From Blautia schinkii DSM 10518 (GTDB lineage: Bacteria > Bacillota > Clostridia > Lachnospirales > Lachnospiraceae), in the NCBI GenBank assembly GCA_000702025.1, contig JNKJ01000019.1, forward strand, positions 1-64,000: 64,000 bases of DNA. The letters are read 5' to 3'. The position numbers were made by a program, and so were the translations under genes. Within the stretch, counting starts at the first letter, position 1. Every line of letters begins with the position of its first letter. Below, one piece after another: positions 28,450-36,905 of this stretch. The notes beneath the pieces are model-generated. The model was not told the DNA's origin and ran no database searches. It saw only the letters and a program-made list of their open reading frames with translations.

Positions 28450-28727
28450 GCAAGACACATGCCTTCCGGTTAAGGAACAGCCTCCACGGGTGAGGTACGG
28501 AAACGTAGCGGCAGGTGAGGAGAAGGGAAATCGGTGCAGGGGCTTGTCAGGCAGATTTGCGTAAGCGCGCCTGAAAATCCAGTGCCTACGGAGACTTAGG
28601 CGTGAACGCTCTTCGTGAACGTCTTAGTCGCAGTTGGCAATTAGTTGAAGGGAAGCGTGCATCTGCCTGACAAACCCTGCACCGATTTCCCTTCTCCTCA
28701 CCGTTCAACCTCTTTCCGGGGAGCCTC
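28450..28727 (-). repeat. Structured repeat, copy F (right half of pair E/F)
   Basis: Minus-oriented copy, inverted relative to E. The arms 28514-28556 and 28661-28702 pair over about 41 positions, with one mismatch and one bulge; they are the shortest arms of the family. In core orientation P2 is TGCC/GGCA (plus-strand 28636-28639 and 28583-28586) and P4 is ACG/CGT. One core position departs from the other copies (GCGCTTAC instead of GCGCTTCC). The outer end CTTTCCGGGGAGCCTC runs to the comEC stop codon at 28728. Confidence 0.85.
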
Positions 28728-31079
28728 TCACCCGAGCGTCAAGAATCTCTCCACCCACATGTGCTCCCCATCGCTCACCACGCTGACCGCGCCGCTTTTC
28801 ATCGTATATTCCACCCGGCTGCCAATGTCCTCAAGTCTTTTCACCGCATCCGGTGACGGGTGTCCGTATGTATTTGTCGCAGAACAGGAAATCACAGAAA
28901 TCTCCGGCCTAATCTTATTTAAAAAGTCTTCAAACGATGAATTTTTAGACCCATGATGCCCCACCTTCAGAAAATCCACATCCTCCAATTTATCCAACAG
29001 TGCTTTCTCGCTCTCCTCCCCGACATCTCCCGTAAACAGGCCCTTAAAGCGGTCATATTCCACCAGTACCACCATACCATCTTCATTCACGTCAGAACCC
29101 GTCCGGCCCTCCTCCGGAGCGAGCAGCGTAAGCCTTACAGCACCAGAACGCAATGCATCTCCGGCATTCGCAGACTTTACTCTCACTCCCGCTTTTTTTG
29201 CAAGAGAAGCAAGCTCCTGCCAGGCCTCCGGTTGTTCAATCCACCCGGGGAGCAGTAGATATCCGACGCGGATGGTGGTAAGGCCGTCTGCCATAAAGCC
29301 CAGAAGCTCTTTCACCCCGCTTATATGGTCATCGTCCGTATGGGAAATCAGAATAGCATCCAAAAAGGAAATCCCTTGGCTTTTCAGGTAGGGAAGAAGC
29401 TGGTATTGTGCGAGAGCAGATTTATTGCTGCTGCCTCCATCAATAAGGAAATGCCCGCCCTGGGGCGTCTCCAGAACAATCCCATCCCCCTGCCCCACGT
29501 CAAGACAGGTAATCTTTAACTCTCCGTGAGAATGATAACCAAGAAGTAATACTCCCGCCATAGTCGTAAGAATAACTATTTCACGGCACAAAGCGCAGGA
29601 TTCCCCCTCTTTTTTCCCCCGTACTCTATGTGTCCTATGTGCCATCTGGACTCTGCCTGCCTCATGCGCTATCCGCGCTCCACTCGCAACATTCGCCATC
29701 CGCACCTCACCTGCAACATTCGCCGCCCGCACTCCACCTGCCTTATGCGCCATCCAAACCCTATCTGCGAGCCACAAGCCCAGCCCAAGCAGCACATAAT
29801 ACACTGCCGCCTGCCACAGCGTCGGCTGTCCGCCAATCCAAGTGCAGAAGGGAAGCTTTGCCGCTAAGATGCAGAGGTGTTCATAGAGGAACAACAGTCC
29901 TCGCCCGGGCAGCGCGCATGCAATTCCTGCCCCAGTCCAGGCGCAGCCCAGCAGTACTGCAGCCACACCGCTCGCGAGCACCACACCTACCGTGGGGAGT
30001 ACCACAAGATTGAGGAATACCCCTGCCACCGACACTTCCCCATAAAACCACAACATCACCGGAAGTGTAGTTATCTGCACTGAAAGTGAACCAAGCAAAG
30101 CCTTTATAAGCTTCTTTTCTGTTCCCATCAGCTTGATCAAAAGCGGCGACACCACCCCGATTCCCAGCACTGCCCCAAAGGAAAGCAGAAAGCTGCTGCT
30201 ATAAAGATACGCCGGACAATCTGCAAGTATCAGTATTGCGGCGATTGCCAGGGCAGTCATCATGTCGTAAATCCTTCCAAGTATTTTTGCTCCCACAGAA
30301 AGCAGAAACATACACACAGCCCGCATAGTCGATACGCTTGCTCCCGTCATCATGCCGTATTGAAGCATGACTGCCAGTGCAAGCAGGCCTGCTGGCCAGA
30401 TGCCAAGTCCCAGTTTTTTTAATAGCTGATAAAGCCCCATGCCAAGGACGCTGATGTGCAGCCCGGAAATGGCAAGCATATGAATGATCCCGGCCATCTG
30501 GTAGCGCATTTTTGTCTCGATATCAAGACTGCTTTTATCACCGAGCACAATAGCCGAAAACACAGGGGCGTCCGGTCCTGCTGCCCGCGAAAGTACATCC
30601 GCAAAACGATTCTGCAAGTCCAGCAGAAACTGCCCATACCGCGAATAGTTTTGTGATTGTTTCAATATTTCTGCTTTTTTCAAAAAATAGAAAATATTGC
30701 TGCATGCATAATACTGCCTGCTGTCAAACTCACCGGGATTACGCGGTCCTTCCACCTCCTCCAGTTTTCCGGACAGCAAAAGCACGGCTCCGGCCGGAAC
30801 CTCTTGTTTTTTCTTTAGAAATACTCTCACATTTTTAAGGGAAACTTTTTCAGATTTGTAAATCAGATAGGTTTCTTTCAGATAGATAGATTGGGAAAAT
30901 TCTGTGTCTGCGCACCGCTCCACCTCCCCGCAGATGGTGGCGTCCGGATGCTCACTGACCCATGTCTGAAGCGGCACTGGCAATGGATTCCCCCGTATCA
31001 GGGGAGCCCCCAGCCAATCCGCTGCACACATGACAGTCATCAGGAGCAGACACAACACACACAATGGGCGTCTTGCCAT
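28728..31079 (-). CDS. comEC: ComEC/Rec2 DNA-uptake channel
   Basis: A 783-residue polytopic protein that passes single-stranded DNA across the membrane in competence. An N-terminal OB-like region (DUF4131) is followed by the multi-helix competence domain (about 190-460) and a C-terminal metallo-beta-lactamase domain with SHTDDDHISG and KVGHHGSKNSS. The ATG at 31079 follows AAAGGAG; longer starts would run into the upstream gene. Between channel and lactamase domains (29641-29755) lie four 9-residue tandem repeats (GGVRAANVA type), rich in Arg/Ala and unusual for the family. It is co-directional with a ComEA-like gene four genes upstream. Confidence 0.93.
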   Translation of the reverse strand: MARRPLCVLCLLLMTVMCAADWLGAPLIRGNPLPVPLQTWVSEHPDATICGEVERCADTEFSQSIYLKETYLIYKSEKVSLKNVRVFLKKKQEVPAGAVLLLSGKLEEVEGPRNPGEFDSRQYYACSNIFYFLKKAEILKQSQNYSRYGQFLLDLQNRFADVLSRAAGPDAPVFSAIVLGDKSSLDIETKMRYQMAGIIHMLAISGLHISVLGMGLYQLLKKLGLGIWPAGLLALAVMLQYGMMTGASVSTMRAVCMFLLSVGAKILGRIYDMMTALAIAAILILADCPAYLYSSSFLLSFGAVLGIGVVSPLLIKLMGTEKKLIKALLGSLSVQITTLPVMLWFYGEVSVAGVFLNLVVLPTVGVVLASGVAAVLLGCAWTGAGIACALPGRGLLFLYEHLCILAAKLPFCTWIGGQPTLWQAAVYYVLLGLGLWLADRVWMAHKAGGVRAANVAGEVRMANVASGARIAHEAGRVQMAHRTHRVRGKKEGESCALCREIVILTTMAGVLLLGYHSHGELKITCLDVGQGDGIVLETPQGGHFLIDGGSSNKSALAQYQLLPYLKSQGISFLDAILISHTDDDHISGVKELLGFMADGLTTIRVGYLLLPGWIEQPEAWQELASLAKKAGVRVKSANAGDALRSGAVRLTLLAPEEGRTGSDVNEDGMVVLVEYDRFKGLFTGDVGEESEKALLDKLEDVDFLKVGHHGSKNSSFEDFLNKIRPEISVISCSATNTYGHPSPDAVKRLEDIGSRVEYTMKSGAVSVVSDGEHMWVERFLTLG

Positions 31080-31114
31080 AGCGCTCCTTTCCCGCGGAAG
31101 AAAATGGGCAGTTA

Positions 31115-32053
31115 CTACTCCCCTTCCTCCGTTACAATTAATTTCTGATTCCATTCATAAAAATTATAAAGCGGCATATTGTCGCCAAAAGTCTGTTCCG
31201 GGCTGCCCTCCACGGAAATCTGCACCTTACCCGCTCCTGTGACAGACAGCAGAGTGTTGACCACAGAATAAATAGATACCTGCTCATCAATATCCAGAGC
31301 GTAATCCTTAAACACATGGTCAAATTTCACATAGCAGGTATTATCCGAGGTGGTCACTTCCAATATTCCGGTGTTTTCAGGGATGACAGGATAGCGGCCT
31401 TTCACCATAGGGCCCTTGGCAAGCTGCTCCAGCGCCACCCGGGCCTTTGGAAGGCTGCGCTTATAATAGACACTGCGCTTTTCCTCCAGCAGTTTTTCCC
31501 CGGTCCTGTCCGTGAAATACAGGGTAAAGGTATCGTAACGGTAGGTGTCCTTGTCCGAGCCTAAAAGCTCTACAAAGGTAGAGTTCGTCATCTCACCCAC
31601 AGGCTGTCCCTTGGAGTCCGTAAGCTCGGCACCATTGATTGTAAAACTCACCGATGCGATGCCCGGCACCTGCAGAAATGTCTTGACCACACCTGCGCGC
31701 ACCAGAATCTCCCTTGCCCGGCTCATCTCCTCATACTTGCTGTTTGCGTCAATGATCAGCTTCTCACCCTCGATTTTATAATTCATGACAACATCCTTGG
31801 GAAGAAGATTGATCGCTTCGCCCTCCAACGCCTTATTATTAAGGCGCTGCATAAGGTCCTGAAGCATAAATTCCGCAGAATCCTCCTGGGGCTTATATTT
31901 TTCTCTTTTCAGCTTTGTCTCGTCCTTATCGATATAATAAAAATAATAAGAACTGCCGTCCTCAGCTTTCTCCTCCTGCACTTCCACCTGACATGCCCCA
32001 AAAAACAGGCAGGTCATCACAAAGAGCAGAATCATGCTAACTATTTTTTTCAC
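31115..32053 (-). CDS. GerMN-domain lipoprotein
   Basis: A 312-residue lipoprotein with lipobox FFGAC near residue 18 and two GerMN-like domains (about 70-160 and 185-290; for example YTLYFTDRTGEKL and GTGILEV-like strands). GerMN domains occur in Bacillus GerM and actinobacterial LpqB and are thought to bind wall-related ligands. I chose the GTG at 32053 because AGGAGG lies six bases upstream and the signal peptide then starts at residue 1. It follows the sensor kinase by ten bases, an arrangement recalling mtrA-mtrB-lpqB, so it may modulate that kinase. comEC begins 35 bases downstream. Confidence 0.85.
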   Translation of the reverse strand: MKKIVSMILLFVMTCLFFGACQVEVQEEKAEDGSSYYFYYIDKDETKLKREKYKPQEDSAEFMLQDLMQRLNNKALEGEAINLLPKDVVMNYKIEGEKLIIDANSKYEEMSRAREILVRAGVVKTFLQVPGIASVSFTINGAELTDSKGQPVGEMTNSTFVELLGSDKDTYRYDTFTLYFTDRTGEKLLEEKRSVYYKRSLPKARVALEQLAKGPMVKGRYPVIPENTGILEVTTSDNTCYVKFDHVFKDYALDIDEQVSIYSVVNTLLSVTGAGKVQISVEGSPEQTFGDNMPLYNFYEWNQKLIVTEEGE

Positions 32054-32063
32054 CTGGCACCTC

Positions 32064-33485
32064 CTACGGTATATATGACAAAGGAATCCGAACGGAGAAT
32101 GTGGTACCCTCTCCTTCCTTGCTGAACACCTTGATAGCCCCGTGATGCATGGCAATGGAGCTTCTGGTGATGGCAAGGCCCAGGCCCGTTCCGCCAATTT
32201 CCTTGGAATGGGATTTGTCCACACGATAGAAACGCTCAAAAATGCGGTCAATCGATTCTTCCGGGATGCCCATACCGGAGTCGGCCACTGTCACATAAAA
32301 ATACTTGTGGTCCGCATCCAGGGTCACCCTCACCCATCCGTCATCTACATTATATTTGATGCCGTTTTCCACCAGATTACTGATGGCAAGTGTAAATTTC
32401 ACCTCGTCCACATCAGCCTCTACAGGCCGGAAGCAGTCAAGGATCAAATCAATGTTTCGTTTGTCCGCAATGGGACGCAGCCTTTTGAGAATACCCTCAA
32501 GAAGCTGGTTGATATCCATATGCTGGATATTGAGGTCTGCTGCCTTCTTGTCCATCTTCACCAGGGAAAGAAGGTCGGTAATAATCTTGTTTTCCCGGTC
32601 AATCTCTGCCGTAATATCACTCATGAACTCCTGATAAAGCTCCTCGGGAATCCCCTCCTGCCCCACCAGAGAGTCAGCCAATACCTTCATGGAGGTAAGC
32701 GGTGTCTTTAACTCATGGGACACGTTTGACACGAATTCCTGGCGTGATTCATCCAGTACCCTCATGCGGTTTAACATCTTATTGAACGCATCGGTGATCA
32801 GCTCCGTCTCTGTATAGTCAGGCACGGAAATCTCCTCATTCTGGTATCCGTCCGTTAAATCCTCGATTGACTTGGTAACTCTGGCAAAGGGTTTCACCAA
32901 CACGGTAGATAGCACATAACCCATAAGTATCGCCAACGCTACGATAATTCCGATAATAAGAATACTCTTCTGGTCCACCTCCTCGATGGTCGCCGCAATC
33001 TCCCCGGACGATACACAGATAAGCATTGCGCCCTGTAGCTGTTTAACCTCCGGACTCTTCACAGGAACGGCTAACGCCAAAATCTGCGTATTTTTATTAT
33101 AAGCGCTGGCCTCCTCGCCTTTGAAGCATTTGATCACAAGCGGGGAAAGCAGTGTAGCGCCTTCGTCCACGCCAAAAGTATCCTTAACTATCTTAAAATC
33201 CCTGTCAACCAGGAGAATTCTTCCATTATACACATTAGACAACAACTCCAGCTTGCTGTTGACTATCTGCGAGCTGGAGTCATTGAGATAATTTTCTCTA
33301 ATTAACAGGCTGCACAGAATGTCACACTGGCTTTTCACCTTATCTATGCGCACAGCAATTGCACGGTCCTCATAATTGCTGATGACCATACGCGTAACGA
33401 TGACACTCGGTACAATTCCCAGAATGATCAGGATGATCAGGATACGGAAGCGCAGACTTTTAAAAAAGTTTGCTTTCTTTTTCAT
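32064..33485 (-). CDS. Membrane sensor histidine kinase
   Basis: A 473-residue kinase. Transmembrane helices at about 13-35 and 168-190 flank an extracytoplasmic sensor region of ~130 residues that may be a single Cache domain. A HAMP region (about 190-245) and HisKA phosphoacceptor SNVSHELKTPLTSM follow. The ATPase has N box NLVENGIKYN and G boxes DSGMGIPEE and GGTGLGLAI. All catalytic motifs are present. It lies three bases after its response regulator. Organisation and sequence resemble WalK/PhoR-like envelope sensors; the signal is unknown. Confidence 0.92.
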   Translation of the reverse strand: MKKKANFFKSLRFRILIILIILGIVPSVIVTRMVISNYEDRAIAVRIDKVKSQCDILCSLLIRENYLNDSSSQIVNSKLELLSNVYNGRILLVDRDFKIVKDTFGVDEGATLLSPLVIKCFKGEEASAYNKNTQILALAVPVKSPEVKQLQGAMLICVSSGEIAATIEEVDQKSILIIGIIVALAILMGYVLSTVLVKPFARVTKSIEDLTDGYQNEEISVPDYTETELITDAFNKMLNRMRVLDESRQEFVSNVSHELKTPLTSMKVLADSLVGQEGIPEELYQEFMSDITAEIDRENKIITDLLSLVKMDKKAADLNIQHMDINQLLEGILKRLRPIADKRNIDLILDCFRPVEADVDEVKFTLAISNLVENGIKYNVDDGWVRVTLDADHKYFYVTVADSGMGIPEESIDRIFERFYRVDKSHSKEIGGTGLGLAITRSSIAMHHGAIKVFSKEGEGTTFSVRIPLSYIP

Positions 33486-33488
33486 GAT

Positions 33489-34178
33489 TTATGCCTGGAA
33501 ATAATAGCCCACACCCCATTTGGTGTGTACGTATTTCGGCTCACTGGGATTTGCCTCAATCTTCTCACGCAGACGGCGGATATGTACATCCACGGTCCGC
33601 ACATCACCCGGATACTCGTAACCCCAGACAATATTCAGCAGATTCTCACGGCTGTATACCTTGTTAGGGTTGAACACAAGAAGCTCTAACACGTCGAACT
33701 CCTTGGCAGTGAGGTTGATCTCTCTTCCTGCAATGAAAACTCTGCGTCCCTCGCAGTCCATGCGCAGGTCGCCCACCTCGATGGTCTTGGCCTTCTCTTT
33801 TTCCTCGTGGTCGCTTCCGGCACGGCGCATGATGGCCTTGATCCGGGCTTTCACCTCAAGGATGTTAAAGGGCTTGGTAATGTAATCATCGGCGCCGTAT
33901 TCCAGGCCGAGGATTTTATCCATATCTTCTCCTTTGGCAGTGAGCATGACGATCGGCACATTGGAAAAATCGCGGATCTGCTGGCACACCTCAAGGCCGT
34001 CCATCTTCGGCAGCATGAGATCCAGAAGAATGATATCGTATTTCTTTTCCCTGGCCATTTCTACCGCTTCCTCGCCGTCATAGGCACAGTCCACTTCCAT
34101 CCCGTCCTGCTCAAGGCTGAACCGGATTCCTTTCACAATCAACTTCTCGTCGTCTACTACCAATACTTTCCTGCTCAT
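33489..34178 (-). CDS. OmpR-family response regulator
   Basis: A 229-residue regulator with a receiver domain (about 3-117; DDE at 9-11, phospho-Asp in LLDLMLPKMDG near 53, conserved Lys in ITKPFN) and a winged-helix DNA-binding domain (130-228; RTVDVHIRRLREKIE). It is closest in style to WalR/ResD-type regulators of Firmicutes. It is the partner of the kinase downstream and lies 11 bases after the ComEA-like gene, so DNA uptake-like genes, two-component system and GerMN lipoprotein form one apparent operon. Confidence 0.94.
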   Translation of the reverse strand: MSRKVLVVDDEKLIVKGIRFSLEQDGMEVDCAYDGEEAVEMAREKKYDIILLDLMLPKMDGLEVCQQIRDFSNVPIVMLTAKGEDMDKILGLEYGADDYITKPFNILEVKARIKAIMRRAGSDHEEKEKAKTIEVGDLRMDCEGRRVFIAGREINLTAKEFDVLELLVFNPNKVYSRENLLNIVWGYEYPGDVRTVDVHIRRLREKIEANPSEPKYVHTKWGVGYYFQA

Positions 34179-34189
34179 TTAAGTTCTCC

Positions 34190-34957
34190 TTATCCTACTA
34201 CTATGTCGTCTTTTATCTTCGCAAAAGTACCTTCTTTGATACCTTCTACTTTCATGATGTCCTCAATCGCCTGAAACGGCCCGTTGGTCTCCCGGTATGC
34301 GATGATTGCCCGCGCCTTAGACGCGCCAATTCCGGTGAGTCCGGTCAGTGCAGCCTCGTCTGCCGTATTCAAGTTTATCTTGCCGCTGTCCGCCTGCTGA
34401 TTTCCCTCCGGATTATTCCCGCTGCCGGGCTGTGCACTTGCCAATACCGGATTTTCACTCCCTGTGCCAAGGCTCTCCATTTCCTCCTGGGTTGGGATAT
34501 ACACCTGCTGGCCGTCAGTGAGACCCTGGGCACGGTTCACAAAGGTCTGGGCAGCCTCTGGCAGAAAGCCTCCCGCTGCTTCGATGGCCTGGAACACACG
34601 GCTCCCCTCATTAAGAGTGTAAACTCCCGGATTCGCTACCGCGCCGCACACATCTACATAAATCTCTGTCTGCTCCTGTTCCGGTATGACGGTCACACTG
34701 CCGCCGGAATCTTTATCCGAAGTGGTCACACTCCCACCGGAACCTTTATCCGCCCCAGCAGAGCCTTCCCTGGCAGAGTTCCCCATGGCGGAGTCTTCCT
34801 CAACCAAGTCCTCTCCAACTGGAAACTCCTCCGAAGATTCCTCCTCAAGAAACTGTGCTTCTCTGTCCGCACAGCCTGTCAGACCTGTGCATAACAGCAG
34901 AAAGCCTGCAGCGAGCAGGCAGATGCTTTTTAAAAACTGTATCCTTAATAAATTCAT
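34190..34957 (-). CDS. comEA: ComEA-like DNA-binding lipoprotein
   Basis: A 255-residue protein, longer than classic ComEA. A lipobox (TGLTGC) lies near residue 29, followed by an acidic, Ser/Gly-rich linker with duplicated SGGSVT units. Next come an SLBB domain (about 110-175; VDVCGAVANPGVYTL) and C-terminal helix-hairpin-helix motifs (190-255; INLNTADEAALTGLTGIG) that bind double-stranded DNA. I favour the ATG at 34957; a GTG five codons upstream is also possible. ComEA delivers DNA to ComEC. Lipid anchoring replaces the usual transmembrane anchor. A late-competence gene comEB is absent. Confidence 0.88.
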   Translation of the reverse strand: MNLLRIQFLKSICLLAAGFLLLCTGLTGCADREAQFLEEESSEEFPVGEDLVEEDSAMGNSAREGSAGADKGSGGSVTTSDKDSGGSVTVIPEQEQTEIYVDVCGAVANPGVYTLNEGSRVFQAIEAAGGFLPEAAQTFVNRAQGLTDGQQVYIPTQEEMESLGTGSENPVLASAQPGSGNNPEGNQQADSGKINLNTADEAALTGLTGIGASKARAIIAYRETNGPFQAIEDIMKVEGIKEGTFAKIKDDIVVG

Positions 34958-35067
34958 GGTATGCCGGTTCACTCCTTTACCGCGTATTTGCGGTAAGTTC
35001 CCCGTCACTCATACTACACCATATCTTATTTTAACGAAAGATTACAAATTTTACAATAGTAATCTAA

Positions 35068-35502
35068 TTATTTTTGCCATTTAAATATGACAATGCCGAT
35101 AATAGAGATTGCCATTCCCAGAATCTTCCTCCATTCAAACGGCTGCTTATCCACACCGAATAAACCAAAAAGTTCAACAAGATATGCCACGGCGAGCTGG
35201 GAAACTACGATCAGCATTGCCGCTTTTGCAGGGCCCAAAGCGCCCATACTCTGAATGACTGTCACAGTAATAAAAGCTCCGATAACACCGCCAAGCAGAG
35301 TATACTTGCTATCAACTTGCCACAATGTACCGATACTTTCCCTGCCCGTAAACAACCAGGCCAAAATACACACCAAAAAAGCCGAAAACTGTACCCAGCC
35401 CGTACTCACCCAAAGGCTGGTCTGCTTAGTCACTTCGGTGTTGAATACACCCTGTACACTCATTAATGCTCCTGAAAGTAATGCAATCAATATTCCCCAC
35501 AT
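35068..35502 (-). CDS. YdcZ/DMT-type small membrane transporter
   Basis: A 144-residue protein with about five membrane segments and the DUF606/YdcZ pattern (GALMSVQGVFNTEVTK near the start, then GAFITVTVIQSMG). This family is related to the drug/metabolite transporters, often with two half-size copies; only one gene is present. I chose ATG 35502 because GGAGG lies seven bases upstream; an earlier ATG is too close to that site. Flanking genes are unrelated in strand-spacing, so it appears to be monocistronic. Substrate unknown. Confidence 0.82.
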   Translation of the reverse strand: MWGILIALLSGALMSVQGVFNTEVTKQTSLWVSTGWVQFSAFLVCILAWLFTGRESIGTLWQVDSKYTLLGGVIGAFITVTVIQSMGALGPAKAAMLIVVSQLAVAYLVELFGLFGVDKQPFEWRKILGMAISIIGIVIFKWQK

Positions 35503-35527
35503 AATCATTCCTCCGTCGGCTGCCAAA

Positions 35528-35560
35528 AAGAGGCGCTGCCATTGCAACACCTCTTTTGCT
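35528..35560 (-). terminator. Terminator after the ABC-2 permease operon
   Basis: On the minus strand AAAAGAGGTGTTGC and GCAGCGCCTCTTTT form a stem with a four-base loop and a following T run. It lies about 90 bases after the permease stop and just upstream of the YdcZ-like gene. Confidence 0.75.
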
Positions 35561-35651
35561 TATTTTCTATTAGCATATACGGTTTATGGAAAAATTATGC
35601 GAAAAAATGGTAATAGTCGAAACCTGCGAAGTTCCCGCAAATGGTGTACCT

Positions 35652-36905
35652 CTACTGCTGCTGGCGCACACTTTTCAGCGCTTTCGTAATTTTCAGCGGA
35701 TTTCCGTAATGGAGTGTACCGAAACGGAAAAGCTTTGCGGCAAACACGCCGGTCACAATACAGGAAAGCAATAACACCGCGCCTGACAATATAATCTCCC
35801 AGGCCGCCACACTGCCCATGGACACGCGGATAAACATAGCATTTCCTGATGTGAAAGGAATAAAGGAAGCCACTTTTACCATCGCGCTGTCCGCATTAGT
35901 GAGTCCCAGCATCGCCACCAGGAAGGAGCCTACATAAACGAGTGTGATCGGAGTGGAGCTCTTACTGATATCCTCGGTCTTTGATACAAGTGCGCCCAAA
36001 GCCCCGTAAATAAATGCATAGAGCAGATAGCTCAGGGTACCAAACACCGCGTAGGCTGCCAGAACTCTGCCCGGAATATTGAAGACCATGTCCAGCTTCC
36101 CGCCCCAGGCATCCTGGAATGCTCCGTATGCGGCGAAACCACTGCCCACGATCAGGAGCATCTGCAGCACACCCGCGATAGCGCCTGCCAGCACCTTGCC
36201 GAAAATGAGGCTGTTGGAGTTGACACTTGTCACCAGGATCTCGATGGCCCGGTTGCTCTTTTCTGTTGTCACAGAAACTGCGATCATCTGCCCGTAGAAC
36301 AGAATCAGGAAGTAAATGATAAACACCAGCACATAGGTGTATAAATAATTACGCCCGCTGTTTTTCCCAAGGATTTCCGGCTGCAGATTGACCGTCACAT
36401 TGTCAGCCTCCGCTGCTTCCTCAGCACTGAGTCCCTTGGCCAAAAGATACTGCTGCTTCTGATAACTTCCGAAGGCCTCGGTAAAGTCCTGGGAAAGTCT
36501 GTCGTCAATATTCAGGTTATTTACCACATAAGTCACATCGGATGCACTGTTGAGGATAAAGCCGGCCTCAATCTCTCCAGACTCCACGGCCTCCTTCAAG
36601 CTTTCTCCGTCCGCAAAGCTTTCCCACTTTGCAGGCAGGAAAGCGAGAAGCGTATCCACATCCTCGATTTCACTGGTGTTCACAAAAAATCCAAGTGTAT
36701 CCAGAGAATCTTCCTCTGCGTTCCCAGACTGGCTGCTCTCCTGACTCTGACTGCTCTCTTTACCGCCCAGAAGTCCGGGGATAAAGGTCGGGACAACAAT
36801 GATCCCCACCATGAGCACGGCCAAAAGAATCGTAGTCACCATAAAGCTTTTATTTTTAAAATAATTGTTCAATTCAAATTTTAATACAGTTAAAAATTGT
36901 TTCAT
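35652..36905 (-). CDS. ABC-2 type permease (NatB-like exporter)
   Basis: A 417-residue permease. One helix (about 20-42) is followed by a large extracytoplasmic loop (45-180, with a Ser/Gln-rich stretch) and then five to six C-terminal helices (from 188 on). This is the topology of ABC-2/NatB sodium or drug exporters. Its start overlaps the ATPase stop by four bases (ATGA), so the two are translated together. Substrate unknown. It is the last gene of a run that begins with two XRE regulators at 39.1 kb. Confidence 0.88.
   Translation of the reverse strand: MKQFLTVLKFELNNYFKNKSFMVTTILLAVLMVGIIVVPTFIPGLLGGKESSQSQESSQSGNAEEDSLDTLGFFVNTSEIEDVDTLLAFLPAKWESFADGESLKEAVESGEIEAGFILNSASDVTYVVNNLNIDDRLSQDFTEAFGSYQKQQYLLAKGLSAEEAAEADNVTVNLQPEILGKNSGRNYLYTYVLVFIIYFLILFYGQMIAVSVTTEKSNRAIEILVTSVNSNSLIFGKVLAGAIAGVLQMLLIVGSGFAAYGAFQDAWGGKLDMVFNIPGRVLAAYAVFGTLSYLLYAFIYGALGALVSKTEDISKSSTPITLVYVGSFLVAMLGLTNADSAMVKVASFIPFTSGNAMFIRVSMGSVAAWEIILSGAVLLLSCIVTGVFAAKLFRFGTLHYGNPLKITKALKSVRQQQ

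Noticed and set aside
8881-28727. The repeats as integron attC sites
   Set aside because: They fold and vary in arms as attC sites do, and GTTGAAC fits GTTRRRY, but the matching RYYYAAC end is missing, arms are far too long, and no integrase or cassette array is seen.
8881-28727. The repeats as a CRISPR array
   Set aside because: Copies are ~300 bp, kilobases apart and inverted; there are no regular short repeats, spacers or cas genes.
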